Source of the DNA: Amycolatopsis sulphurea
GTDB taxonomy: Bacteria > Actinomycetota > Actinomycetes > Mycobacteriales > Pseudonocardiaceae
DNA: 64,000 nucleotides
Assembly (NCBI RefSeq): GCF_002564045.1
Contig: NZ_PDJK01000002.1
Location: forward strand, 1,178,001 to 1,242,000
Direction: 5' to 3'
The notes under the pieces are model-generated. The model did no database searches and had not been told where the DNA came from. It saw only the letters and a program-made list of their open reading frames with translations. The position numbers and the translations under genes are program-made. Numbering within the stretch: the stretch's first letter is position 1; each line of letters starts with the position of its first letter. Positions 52,921 through 60,843 of this stretch are shown one piece after another.

Positions 52921-53670
52921 TCACGAACCGAGCTGCGAGCGAAGCCCAGTCACCCGCTGGGCCAGCAGGTCCGGCGTACCGGGCACCACGGTCAAGTACC
53001 GGTTGCCGACCGGACCGGACACGGCGCAGGCGACCCGGCCGCTGGCGAGATCCAGATAGCCCAGCCGATCGCCCGAAACGCGCCGCCGGCAGCCGGGCTC
53101 ACGCATGGCGACCGTGATCTCCCCGGCCCCACAGCAGGACTCACGAAACAACGCGTCGACGGCGCGAGCGGCTTCAGAGCGTTCCGCTACGGCGCCGTAC
53201 AGTCCGTCGTCGCCTTCGCGGAACTCGTCCTGCGGCAGGGAGAACGTGGGCATCTCGGCGGGCGCGTACTGCGGCAAAGCGCTTACCAGCTCGTGTGCCA
53301 GCGAATGCGTACCAGCCGCCAACCGCAGCCGCACTCGCTCGCCCGAGCACACCGCCCGGACCGCGGTCCTGCCACGTACGGCGACCAGGACGCCGTAGTG
53401 CCCTGCCCCGTCCTCGACATAGGCGACGTACTCCGTCTCGGCCCGCGCAAGCGCGTACAGGACGTCTTCGAACTCGTCGGTGAGCCGGTCACCGCGATCC
53501 AGCAACCGTTGTTCGGCAAGCTCGTCCCGCACTGTCGGGTCCAGCTCGCGGTCAGGCGGCGGGTAACGCAGCCCACCGGCGAATACTGGATGCGGCTCGC
53601 CCAGGCCGGCGTTCCGGAGCGCGCCCAGGAGGGCACTCAGCGTCAGTTCGACTGCGCATGCCGGTACCAC
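52921..53670 (-). CDS. EspG family ESX (type VII) secretion-associated chaperone
   Basis: A 249-residue soluble protein of the EspG family. Features: N-terminal LTLSALLGALRNAGLGEPHP, central EDGAGHYGVLVAVRGRTAVR, and GYLDLASGRVACAVSGPVGN then RYLTVVPGTPDLLAQRVTGL at the end, the typical C-terminal EspG pattern. EspG proteins bind PE/PPE-type substrates in the cytosol and deliver them to the ESX machine. Start near GTG/ATG 53670. Last gene of a four-gene operon; 15 nt after a PPE-like gene. Confidence 0.8.
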   Translation of the reverse strand: MVPACAVELTLSALLGALRNAGLGEPHPVFAGGLRYPPPDRELDPTVRDELAEQRLLDRGDRLTDEFEDVLYALARAETEYVAYVEDGAGHYGVLVAVRGRTAVRAVCSGERVRLRLAAGTHSLAHELVSALPQYAPAEMPTFSLPQDEFREGDDGLYGAVAERSEAARAVDALFRESCCGAGEITVAMREPGCRRRVSGDRLGYLDLASGRVACAVSGPVGNRYLTVVPGTPDLLAQRVTGLRSQLGS

Positions 53671-53685
53671 TCTCGGCCCCCTCAG

Positions 53686-54978
53686 TTATTCCTGCTGGCG
53701 TGATTCCGTCCGCTGGCGCGGCATCTCCCCGAGCACCGGCGGCACCGGCCGCACGTCGCTGCCCCCGAACAGCCCGTCCGAATCGGCTTCCCGCAGATAC
53801 GCCGGGGACTTCTTCTCCTTGTCATCGTCCTTCTTTCGCCCAGCCATCCCAGGACCGGCCATGGCACCGTTCTTCTCGCCTTCGGTCGCGCGGGGCGGGG
53901 CTCCACGGGCGCTCGCGGACTCGGCCGCTTTGCCCGCACCGGAGCCTGGTCCGCCGCGCGGGCTTCCCGCCCTGCCGGAGCCACCGTCCACTCCGTCTCC
54001 CGGTGATCCCCCGCCCGCGCTCTGACCATCCGAGCCGATCGGATTGACCGATTGCCCGGTCGGCCCGAACCGATACGGCTCGTCCGGCGAGGAGACCACC
54101 GGCGGCGCCGGGTCGGGTTGGTACGCGCTCACGCGGGTCGACGGACTCTGCCGCGGTCCAGGCAGCGATGGAGCGTCCGGATGGACACCGTCTCCGCTCG
54201 GCGCGGGGGAGCTAGTGCTTTTGCGCTGTGTCGGCCCGTGGCCGTCGCCCTGGCCATCACCTGGGCCGCCTGGGCCGTCACCGTCCGGGATCCACTGGTC
54301 TCCGCTCGATACCGGCCCGCTTGGCACCTGCCCACCGCTTGGCGTCCGCCGGACTTCCCCCGGATACCCGGACGGCACCAAGCCGTCACCATGACCGGGC
54401 TTCCCCACGGCCGGCCCGTGCTGCCCGCCATTGCCGGCCAACCGCACCACCGCACCCGTATCGTCCAGCGTGGAATACTGCGCGGGAATCCGCGCAGTAT
54501 TCGCCCCCGTCGCCGTGTGGTAACCGCCGAAAACGTCGATATTGTGCTGCACGTCATCCTGCCACCGCGCAACCTTCGTGAAATAGTTTTCCCCTTGCCC
54601 GCCGAACATGATGCGCACATCTTGCGCGGTCAATTCAGGCTGATGCGGAGCCACCGGCCGCACACTGTTCTTCACGGCCTGAAACGCCGATATCTGGTCA
54701 TTCGCAGCCGCCCGCGCGAGCGCGAGGTGCACACCGTCGTCCGCCGCGGCAGCCATCAGCGGCATACAGGAATTGGCCAGCGCCTCATCCGCTGCGGCAC
54801 CCTGCCACGCCCCACGCAGAAATCCGGCCAGATCGGCGATCCGAGCGGCGCGCGCTTCCAGATTCCGGCTGAGGCGATCCGCCGCCTGATGCGTGTCACT
54901 CAGCGATCCGGGCCCGGCCCCACCGGTGAGCTGCCGGTAGATGTCTGCGGCGCTCAAGGAATCACCGGTCATCATCAT
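53686..54978 (-). CDS. PPE-like ESX substrate candidate with long Gly/Pro-rich tail
   Basis: A 430-residue protein. The helical N-terminal 170 residues contain AGFLRGAWQGAAADEALANS, a WxG turn, and resemble the N-domain of PPE/WXG-like substrates in Pseudonocardiaceae. Residues 175-380 are G/P/S/D-rich and disordered; the C-terminal 50 are charged (GRKKDDDKEKKSPAYLREAD). The ATG overlaps the preceding stop as ATGA. The gene order lipoprotein, PPE-like, EspG suggests this is the protein EspG handles. Substrate status is inferred. Confidence 0.65.
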   Translation of the reverse strand: MMMTGDSLSAADIYRQLTGGAGPGSLSDTHQAADRLSRNLEARAARIADLAGFLRGAWQGAAADEALANSCMPLMAAAADDGVHLALARAAANDQISAFQAVKNSVRPVAPHQPELTAQDVRIMFGGQGENYFTKVARWQDDVQHNIDVFGGYHTATGANTARIPAQYSTLDDTGAVVRLAGNGGQHGPAVGKPGHGDGLVPSGYPGEVRRTPSGGQVPSGPVSSGDQWIPDGDGPGGPGDGQGDGHGPTQRKSTSSPAPSGDGVHPDAPSLPGPRQSPSTRVSAYQPDPAPPVVSSPDEPYRFGPTGQSVNPIGSDGQSAGGGSPGDGVDGGSGRAGSPRGGPGSGAGKAAESASARGAPPRATEGEKNGAMAGPGMAGRKKDDDKEKKSPAYLREADSDGLFGGSDVRPVPPVLGEMPRQRTESRQQE

Positions 54979-55619
54979 CCCTCTCGAATATTACTCAGCA
55001 CCATTTCCGCAATACCGCGGGCAGAATCACAAGGATCTTTCTTGCCGATATTCTTCTGAGACTGACGAGCCGAGATGTCCACAGTCTGCTGATCACTCAC
55101 GCCAAGCGCGACGTGACATTCACCGATACTGCGGGTGTCCCGGTCGCCATAGGCGGCGATCGGATATCCGTTCACCGGATCGAGTGGTCGGAAGAACCCG
55201 TAGGCACCACCCGCCGCCTGGTAGACCGAGGTCAGCCCAAGCTTGTCGATATCCGGGAATTTCACGTCGACGCTCGCGTTGCCGTGTGCCGCATCGCCAC
55301 CCCAATAGCAAGCCGGCCCTCCAGGACGGTCCAGCCCTGGCGTCGCAGGTGCGGCATCCCCCAGAAGGTTGGTGATCTGCCGCGCGGTGAGCGCGGTGCA
55401 CGGCAGCCGACTCGACCGTGTGGTGTCGATCGGGTGCTCGACCTTCGGCACGCCTTCTCCGGGAACCTGCTGCTCGGACGGATTCTCCGGCACTGCCGAA
55501 CCGGACGGTAACGCCGAACCGGTCTGCGCGACCGGCTCGGCCTTACCGAGCACCATGCCGGAACACCCGGCCAGCGCGAAGAACGCAGCCCCGGCCAGCA
55601 CCGCGGCGACCCGTTTCAC
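54975..55619 (-). CDS. DUF3558 lipoprotein
   Basis: A 214-residue lipoprotein. Signal peptide VKRVAAVLAGAAFFALAGC-type with lipobox ALAGC (GTG start). Mature DUF3558 domain: LPCTALTARQITNLLGDAAP, then PACYWGG, ECHVALGVSDQQTVDISA and KDPCDSARGIAEMVL, the four conserved cysteines of the family. GTGA overlap with the preceding gene and ATGA overlap with the next. DUF3558 lipoproteins often accompany ESX-substrate genes in Amycolatopsis-type genomes. Confidence 0.85.
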   Translation of the reverse strand: MKRVAAVLAGAAFFALAGCSGMVLGKAEPVAQTGSALPSGSAVPENPSEQQVPGEGVPKVEHPIDTTRSSRLPCTALTARQITNLLGDAAPATPGLDRPGGPACYWGGDAAHGNASVDVKFPDIDKLGLTSVYQAAGGAYGFFRPLDPVNGYPIAAYGDRDTRSIGECHVALGVSDQQTVDISARQSQKNIGKKDPCDSARGIAEMVLSNIREG

Positions 55620-56038
55620 AGACTCCCTCCAGCCCGCTTGACCTCGGCCGCATAAGCGTCCTCGACTGTCGCGTAAACGCCCAGCGCCACCTGGAACTTC
55701 GCCGCCTGGACCCGGCAGTACCGAGCGCGCTGCCGCAGTGATTCGACCAGCGCCTCGCCTGACCGCCGGAACACCTCTGCGTTCCCGCCACTCACGAAAT
55801 CCCTCCCCGGCGGCTGCGTACGGGCAATGGTGGCCGCATCGTCGATGTCATGATCGAACTCTTTCGCCAACGATTCGAACTCGCTGGCGACGCGTTCGAG
55901 TAAGCCTCGATCACAGGAATAACCGGGCGCTTGCCCGAAGGCACCGGAGATGATCGAGCCGAACGACTGTCCTCCATACCTGTTTCCAGGTGTAGACACC
56001 TGGTCAGCAGCCTGCGAACCCGGCGGGTCATCGGTCAT
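55616..56038 (-). CDS. Small helical ESX-substrate-like protein
   Basis: A 140-residue, mostly helical protein: LLERVASEFESLAKEFDHDI near residue 45 and SLRQRARYCRVQAAKFQVAL near 105, ending AEVKRAGGSL. There is no classical WXG, but size, helical make-up and position (first gene of a coupled operon with a PPE-like protein and EspG) fit a PE/EsxA-like partner. ATG at 56038 with GGGGAGG 9 nt upstream; the stop overlaps the next start as GTGA. Family not firmly recognised. Confidence 0.6.
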   Translation of the reverse strand: MTDDPPGSQAADQVSTPGNRYGGQSFGSIISGAFGQAPGYSCDRGLLERVASEFESLAKEFDHDIDDAATIARTQPPGRDFVSGGNAEVFRRSGEALVESLRQRARYCRVQAAKFQVALGVYATVEDAYAAEVKRAGGSL

Positions 56039-56360
56039 GACGTACGCCCTCCCCTGCGTAAATCCTGCCCTGCGGTACACCCCACTCGCGATCACGTACC
56101 GTGATGAGCCCACTACGTTAGACCCGGGAATGGGCATTCGCCACCCGTTCCTGCCAGGGTGGACCCGAATGCCACACGCAGATGTCACCGGAGAAGGTCA
56201 CGCAGGCCTGCTCCCCGGCCGCCGCCGCGGAGCCGAGGTGCTCGACGTCTCGATACAGCCCGGCGCCACATTGTCTCGGGCTACGCTGCCGTCCGGAGCG
56301 ATCGACGGCGACGCGAAGGTCGGCGTCGACTACCTGGAGTTGCAGCACCTGGAGGCATGC
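56039..56360. other. Divergent intergenic region before the enoyl-CoA hydratase gene
   Basis: 322 nt holding the promoters of the ESX-like operon and the hydratase gene. Open frames exist on both strands, but none has a convincing ribosome site. No palindrome of the common family is present. Confidence 0.4.
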
Positions 56361-57155
56361 GTGACCACATCCGACGTCCTGCTGACCGCCGATGCCGACG
56401 GCGTGCGCACGCTGACCTTGAACCGGCCGCAGGCGTACAACTCGCTGACGGTCGAACTCAAGGAACGGCTGCTCGCCGAACTGCAGGCAGCCGCCGACGA
56501 CGCGGACGTGCGGGCGGTCGTGCTCACCGGTTCGGGGAAGGCATTCTGCGCCGGCCAGGACCTCAAGGAGCACGTCGGACTGCTGCAATCGGGCGATCCG
56601 GCACCACTGAACACCGTGCGCCACCACTACAACCCGATCGCCCGCGCGATCGTCGGGATGTCGAAGCCGGTCATCGCCGCCGTCAACGGCACCGCGGCCG
56701 GCGCCGGGGCCGCCTTCGCCTACGCGAGTGACCTGCGGATCGCGGCGGAATCGTCGTCGTTCCTGATGGCCTTCGCCAACGTCGGCCTCGGCCCCGACTC
56801 GGGCGCGTCGTGGACACTGCAGCGGCTGATCGGCTACGGCCGCGCCGCCGAGCTGATGCTGCTGGCCCGCACCGTCGACTCCGCCGAGGCGCTGCGTATC
56901 GGCCTGGTCGGCGAGGTCGTACCGGACGAGGACCTGGCCGCCCGAGCCCACGCGATCGCCGCGAAACTCGCCGCCGGCCCGACGGTGGCCTACACGAAGA
57001 TCAAGCAGGTTTTGAACGTTTCCGCGCAGTCGTCCTTGGAGGAGGCTCTCGAAGCGGAAAACGCCGCCCAGACCATCCTGGGCAAAACCGCCGACCACGC
57101 TGAAGCCGTCGAAGCCTTCGTCACCAAACGCAAACCGGCCTTCCGTGGCGAATAA
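56361..57155 (+). CDS. Enoyl-CoA hydratase/isomerase family protein
   Basis: A 264-residue crotonase-fold enzyme. The CoA/oxyanion-hole segments are SGKAFCAGQDLKEHVGLLQS (about residues 60-80) and VNGTAAGAGAAFAYASDLRI (105-125); the second acid region reads NVGLGPDSGASWTL, with D where PaaG-type isomerases have it. PaaG-like 1,2-epoxyphenylacetyl-CoA isomerase or a fatty-acid/phenylacetate pathway hydratase are both possible. GTG at 56361 with GGAGG 6 nt upstream. It stands alone. Confidence 0.85.
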   Translation: MTTSDVLLTADADGVRTLTLNRPQAYNSLTVELKERLLAELQAAADDADVRAVVLTGSGKAFCAGQDLKEHVGLLQSGDPAPLNTVRHHYNPIARAIVGMSKPVIAAVNGTAAGAGAAFAYASDLRIAAESSSFLMAFANVGLGPDSGASWTLQRLIGYGRAAELMLLARTVDSAEALRIGLVGEVVPDEDLAARAHAIAAKLAAGPTVAYTKIKQVLNVSAQSSLEEALEAENAAQTILGKTADHAEAVEAFVTKRKPAFRGE

Positions 57156-57651
57156 GTCGTGAAGGTCCCCTTCACTACGCGAAATGTGGCCGCGGCGCGA
57201 CGGGGACCTTCAGTGCATTCCCCGGCATGAACGGGACCTTCACAGCCGACCCGCGGGGCGAAAGTGACTCTCACTCCACCCCACGGAGCGAGAGCGACTT
57301 TCGCCCCCGGCCCACCTTTCGCCCCCGGCCCATGGAGCGGGAGCGACTTTCGCGCCACGTTCGTTCTCCGCGATACGAAAGGCACTCTCGCCGCCTGATC
57401 GGTGATGCGAAAGTCGCTATCGTTGCGTTCCCGGCGATGCGAAAGGCACCACCAACGCGTTCTCATTGAGCTGAGAATCGCCATTCCCGCATTCCAGGTG
57501 ACGCGAAGGCGTTTTCGCTACGTTCTTGGTGGCGTGAAGGGCACCATCGCAGCGCACTGGCGGCGTGAAAGGCACCATCGCAACACACCGAGTGGCGCGA
57601 AAGGCACCATCGCAACACACCGAGTGGCGTGAAGGGAATCTTCACGGACTC
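57156..57651. repeat. Degenerate tandem array of 30-33-bp palindrome-like units, left part
   Basis: About 15 units, each opening with a GTGAAGG/GCGAAAG-type word followed about 5 nt later by its partial complement (CTTTCGC, CCTTCAC, CACCATCGC). Two adjacent units are nearly identical over 32 bp (GGCACCATCGCAACACACCG in both, near 57570 and 57602). The last unit before the insertion, GTGAAGGGAATCTTCACGG, is a typical family core. It starts right after the hydratase stop; no gene is present. Confidence 0.75.
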
Positions 57652-57706
57652 TGAGCTTGTTGTTTAACCCGGTTGCGTTGTCGCGCTACCCCGGTTGATC
57701 GTGGGT

Positions 57707-57764
57707 GAGGCCCTTGGTTGATCATTCTTCTTGCGACAGAAGGAAGATCACAACCAGGGGCCTC
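57707..57764 (+). promoter_or_regulatory. Hairpin covering the transposase translation start region
   Basis: GAGGCCCTTGGTTG(ATC) at 57707-57723 pairs with (GAT)CACAACCAGGGGCCTC at 57746-57764 (14 pairs including one U-G), with a smaller inner stem. The right arm contains AGGGG just before the TTG at 57767. Transcripts entering from outside would form it and hide the ribosome site, a known way for insertion sequences to silence themselves. Confidence 0.5.
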
Positions 57765-57766
57765 AG

Positions 57767-59206
57767 TTGATCAGTGTGCACGACGCCGGCCGTGCCGGTG
57801 CACTCGGGGAGTTGTCCGCGTTCCGGGAGCGGTTCCACCAGTGCCTGACCAGTCGGGCGGACGCCTTGTCCGACCTGGCCGACGCGGTGCTGTGCGCCGA
57901 CGGGCCGGTCGCCAGCCTGGCCGAACTGTCGCTGGTCCCGGAGCATCGGCGCGGGCACGGCGCCGGCTACGACGCGATCAACCACGGCACGATCGAGGTC
58001 GGCCGGTTACGCACCACCCTGGCACGCCTGCCCCTGCCTCGTGCCGCGGGCGGGCGGATCGCATTGGGCGTGGACGTGTCGCACTGGCTGCGCCCGGACG
58101 CCGCGTGCAGCCCCGAGCGGCTGTTCTGCCACACCTACGCCCGCGGCAAGGGCCAGGCCCAGATGATCCCCGGCTGGCCCTACTCGTTCGTCGCGGCGCT
58201 GGAGACCGGGCGCACCTCGTGGACAGCGGTCCTGGACGCGGTCCGGCTGGGACCCGCCGACGACGCCACCGCGGTCACCGCCGCCCAGCTACGCGCGGTC
58301 GTGGGCCGGATTATCGACGCCGGCCATTGGCAGCCCGCCGATCCGAGCATTCTGATCGTGGCCGATGCCGGCTACGACCTGCCCCGGCTGGCGTTCGTGC
58401 TGGCTGATCTGCCCGTCGAGGTGGTGGGCAGGATCCGTTCCGGCCGGGTGATGCTGCGGCCCGCACCGCCCCGGCGGCCGGGCGCGCCCGGCCGCCGGGC
58501 CAAGCACGGTGGGGTGTTCACGTTGGCCGATCCCGCCAGTTGGCACACCCCCGAGCACACCACCGGCACCGACACCACCCGCTATGGACACGCCCAGGCC
58601 CAGGCATGGGACCGGCTGCACCCACGCCTGACCCGTCGCGGCCCCTGGCTGGACCACGACGGTGAGCTTCCCCTGGTGGAGGGCACCGTGATCCGCCTGC
58701 AGGTCGAGCATCTGCCCGGTGATCGCGACCCCAAACCGGTCTGGCTGTGGTCCTCGGTCACCGGCGCCAGTGCCGAACTGGTCGACCTGCTCTGGCAGGT
58801 GTTCCTGCGCCGCTTCGACCTGGAGCACACCTTCCGGCTGTTCAAGCAGACCCTCGGGTGGACCCGTCCCAAGCTGCGCGCCCCGGAATCGGCTGACCGC
58901 TGGACCTGGCTGATCCTGACCGTCCACACGCAACTGCGACTGGCCCGCCCGCTGGCCGAGGATCACCGCCGCCCGTGGGAGAAACCAGTCACCGAGCCCC
59001 GCCGGTTGACTCCGGCTCGGGTTCGGCGGGGGTTTCGCAACCTGCACGCGACGACAACCCGCCCCGCAGCCGCACCGAAACCCTCCCGGCCTGGTCCTGG
59101 ACGCCCAGCCGGCTCGACCAACCACCACCCCGCAACCCGCTACAACGTCGGCAAAACCGTCAAACGCGACCTCACCCTCGCGCAGCACCGCAACCACACA
59201 GGTTAA
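57767..59206 (+). CDS. DDE transposase of the insertion sequence
   Basis: 479 residues from TTG 57767; an in-frame TTG at 57731 would add 12. RNase-H-like catalytic residues: D in GVDVSHWLRPDA (about 103), D in IVADAGYDLPRL (about 200) and E in RRFDLEHTFRLFKQTLGWTR (about 353). The DLEHTFRLFKQ box resembles DDE transposases of actinobacterial IS elements with a single ORF. The C-terminus is basic with P-rich turns. Intact reading frame; codon use like the host. Confidence 0.88.
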   Translation: MISVHDAGRAGALGELSAFRERFHQCLTSRADALSDLADAVLCADGPVASLAELSLVPEHRRGHGAGYDAINHGTIEVGRLRTTLARLPLPRAAGGRIALGVDVSHWLRPDAACSPERLFCHTYARGKGQAQMIPGWPYSFVAALETGRTSWTAVLDAVRLGPADDATAVTAAQLRAVVGRIIDAGHWQPADPSILIVADAGYDLPRLAFVLADLPVEVVGRIRSGRVMLRPAPPRRPGAPGRRAKHGGVFTLADPASWHTPEHTTGTDTTRYGHAQAQAWDRLHPRLTRRGPWLDHDGELPLVEGTVIRLQVEHLPGDRDPKPVWLWSSVTGASAELVDLLWQVFLRRFDLEHTFRLFKQTLGWTRPKLRAPESADRWTWLILTVHTQLRLARPLAEDHRRPWEKPVTEPRRLTPARVRRGFRNLHATTTRPAAAPKPSRPGPGRPAGSTNHHPATRYNVGKTVKRDLTLAQHRNHTG

Positions 59207-59218
59207 ACAACAAGCTCA

Positions 59219-59381
59219 GAGTCTGTGAAGGGACCCTTCACACCAGCGGCCGCGGGGCGACGGGGACCGTCACGCCTGGTTCCGCGGAGTGAAGGGGACC
59301 TTCATGCCAAGGCCCGCGAAGCGATGGCGACTTTCGCGCCGAGGTTCACGCTGTGAGTGGGACTCTCGCGACGCGGGAACA
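59219..59381. repeat. Degenerate tandem array of palindrome-like units, right part
   Basis: Continuation of the array beyond the insertion sequence: GTGAAGGGACCCTTCAC, ACGGGGACCGTCAC, TGAAGGGGACCTTCA, CGATGGCGACTTTCGCG and TGAGTGGGACTCTCGCG at about 30-32-bp steps. Joined to the left part it makes about 20 units, interrupted once. Confidence 0.7.
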
Positions 59382-59409
59382 GCAACGATGGCCGTCCGCC
59401 GAACCGCGA

Positions 59410-59860
59410 GCCGTACGAAGGAAGCAGCCGCAAAGGTGGTCGGGCAGAAGGCGAACGCACAGAAGCAGCTCCGAAGACGCTCAGTTAAAGCACACAGCGG
59501 AAGCAGCCCGAAGCCCTCCGCCAGTGCGCACAGCGCGGAAACGCCCGGAGGCCGTGAGCCAGCACGCGAAGCGCGGAAACAGCCCCGAATCAGCAAGAGC
59601 GCGCAGTGCAGAACGAGCCTCCGAAAGCCGTCAGCAAGAGCGCGCAGCGCAGAAACAACCCCAAAGGACATCATCAGCCAGAGCGCACAGCGCGGAAGCA
59701 GCAGACCGAAGGGTCAGCAAGAACGCACAGCGCGGAACAGGCCCCGAAGACAGTCAGCCAGGCGGTACTACCCCGCAGCCCTCAGAGCGCACAGCATGGG
59801 AGCCCCGAAGACCCGTCAGCCGGCACGCGCAGCGCGGAAGCAACCCCGAAGGTGGTCGTC
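59410..59860. repeat. Minisatellite of about 10 units derived from the 3' end of tag
   Basis: Degenerate 35-64-bp steps of a unit like GAGCGCACAGCGCGGAAGCA + RCCCCGAAG, clearest at about 59525, 59560, 59600, 59640, 59682, 59722, 59786 and 59826. The last unit is the coding end of tag itself: on the minus strand CTTCGGGGTTGCTTCCGCGC spells LRGCFRA before the stop. Several units keep the TGA. No gene is supported within 59382-59815. Confidence 0.75.
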
Positions 59861-60388
59861 AACCATGCCAGTCGCCTGCATGAGGGCGTAGCAGGTGGTC
59901 GGGCCGAGGAAGGAGAAGCCGCGCTTCTTCAGGTCCTTCGCCATCGCCGTTGACTCGTCCGTGACGGCGGGAACGTCGGCCAGTGTGCGGGGGCGGCGGT
60001 GTTTCTTCGGGGCGAAAGACCACAGCAGCTCGTCCAGCGGACGATCCAGGTCGGCGATGGCGCGTGCGTTGCTGACCGCCGCCTCGATCTTCGCGCGGTT
60101 GCGGACGATGGACGCGTCCTGCATCAGTCTCGTCACGTCCGCCTCGGTGAAGCGGGCCACTTTCGCCGGGGCGAAGCCGCGAAACGCCTTCCGGAAGTTC
60201 TCGCGTTTGCGGAGGATGGTGATCCACGACAGGCCGGACTGGAACGATTCCAGGCACAGCCGCTCGTACAACTCCGGCTCACCGTGCAGCGGGACGCCCC
60301 ACTCCTCATCGTGGTAGGCCGCGTAATCCGGCGTGGAGTTGCCCCACGGGCAGCGCGCCACGCCGTCGTCGCCGAGCAGGTCATTCAT
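59816..60388 (-). CDS. tag: DNA-3-methyladenine glycosylase I
   Basis: A 190-residue base-excision repair enzyme removing 3-methyladenine. It begins with the family zinc-snap region ARCPWGNSTPDYAAYHDEEW and has LCLESFQSGLSWITILRKRE (HhH-like catalytic region with the conserved E/S/W) and GFSFLGPTTCYALMQATGMV followed by DDHLRGCF (His and Cys of the zinc snap). It overlaps the next upstream gene (ATGA). The final codons are also the first unit of the downstream repeat array. Matches Rv1210. Confidence 0.95.
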   Translation of the reverse strand: MNDLLGDDGVARCPWGNSTPDYAAYHDEEWGVPLHGEPELYERLCLESFQSGLSWITILRKRENFRKAFRGFAPAKVARFTEADVTRLMQDASIVRNRAKIEAAVSNARAIADLDRPLDELLWSFAPKKHRRPRTLADVPAVTDESTAMAKDLKKRGFSFLGPTTCYALMQATGMVDDHLRGCFRAARAG

Positions 60389-60843
60389 CGTTGCTCACCC
60401 ATCGAGTAGTTCTCCGCGAACCGGGCGAACTGCCGCAACGACTGCCGCACCCCGAGCGCGAACGCCGGCCGCACGACCGGCCAGCCTGCCCGGCCGACGA
60501 CCCCGAACGGCAGCGTCAGATGCTCCGCCCAGACGAACGTGCACTGCGCGGCCCCCTTCGCCACCACCTGGAAGGTTCCGGTACCCCGCACAATCCTGCC
60601 GAGGTGACGCACGGTGCACCGCAGCGGCGGCTCCCACGAGGTGATCTCCATCGTGTCGGTGAACCCGACACCGGCGATCCCGGTGAACGCGGCGAGCTTC
60701 GAGCCCACGCTGCGCCCGTTGCCCGCCAGCACCCGCACCGACGTGCCGAGCATCCACTCGCCTTGGCGGGCCCAATCGGTCAGGGCCAGCCAGGTGGTAC
60801 CGGCCGGCGCCGCGACGTCGACCGACAGAACCAGGTCACTCAC
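60385..60843 (-). CDS. SRPBCC (polyketide cyclase/START-like) family protein
   Basis: A 152-residue helix-grip protein: VSDLVLSVDVAAPAGTTWLA (GTG start), WARQGEWMLGTSVRVLAGNG, then a central strand region and a long C-terminal helix (GVRQSLRQFARFAENYSMGE). Such folds bind lipids or hydrophobic ligands. 8-nt overlap with the DivIVA-like gene and 4-nt overlap with tag, so the three are one operon. Confidence 0.85.
   Translation of the reverse strand: MSDLVLSVDVAAPAGTTWLALTDWARQGEWMLGTSVRVLAGNGRSVGSKLAAFTGIAGVGFTDTMEITSWEPPLRCTVRHLGRIVRGTGTFQVVAKGAAQCTFVWAEHLTLPFGVVGRAGWPVVRPAFALGVRQSLRQFARFAENYSMGEQR

Larger units (their letters stand above)
57652..59218 (+). mobile_element. Insertion sequence, 1567 bp, with 18-bp perfect terminal inverted repeats
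   Basis: Ends TGAGCTTGTTGTTTAACC (57652-57669) and its complement (59201-59218). It encodes one DDE transposase whose TAA stop lies inside the right inverted repeat. It is inserted at the centre of a palindromic repeat unit, between GGACTC and GAGTC. The flanks CTCTGAG and CTCAGAG form at best an imperfect target duplication, because the target is itself palindromic. Intact, so possibly recent and active. IS family not assigned. Confidence 0.88.

Noticed and set aside
57156-57651. CRISPR-like reading of the 30-bp periodic array
   Set aside because: Units are themselves palindromic and contiguous, with no alternation of conserved repeats and unique spacers; no cas genes are nearby.
57640-59230. 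Perfect target-site duplication of the insertion sequence
   Set aside because: The flanks are CTCTGAG and CTCAGAG, one mismatch, and the similarity follows from the palindromic target, so no true duplication can be claimed.
59289-59891. Long plus-strand ORFs through the repeat region downstream of tag
   Set aside because: They read only the minisatellite (repeated S/A/R/K-rich peptide), have no ribosome sites and occur in several frames at once.
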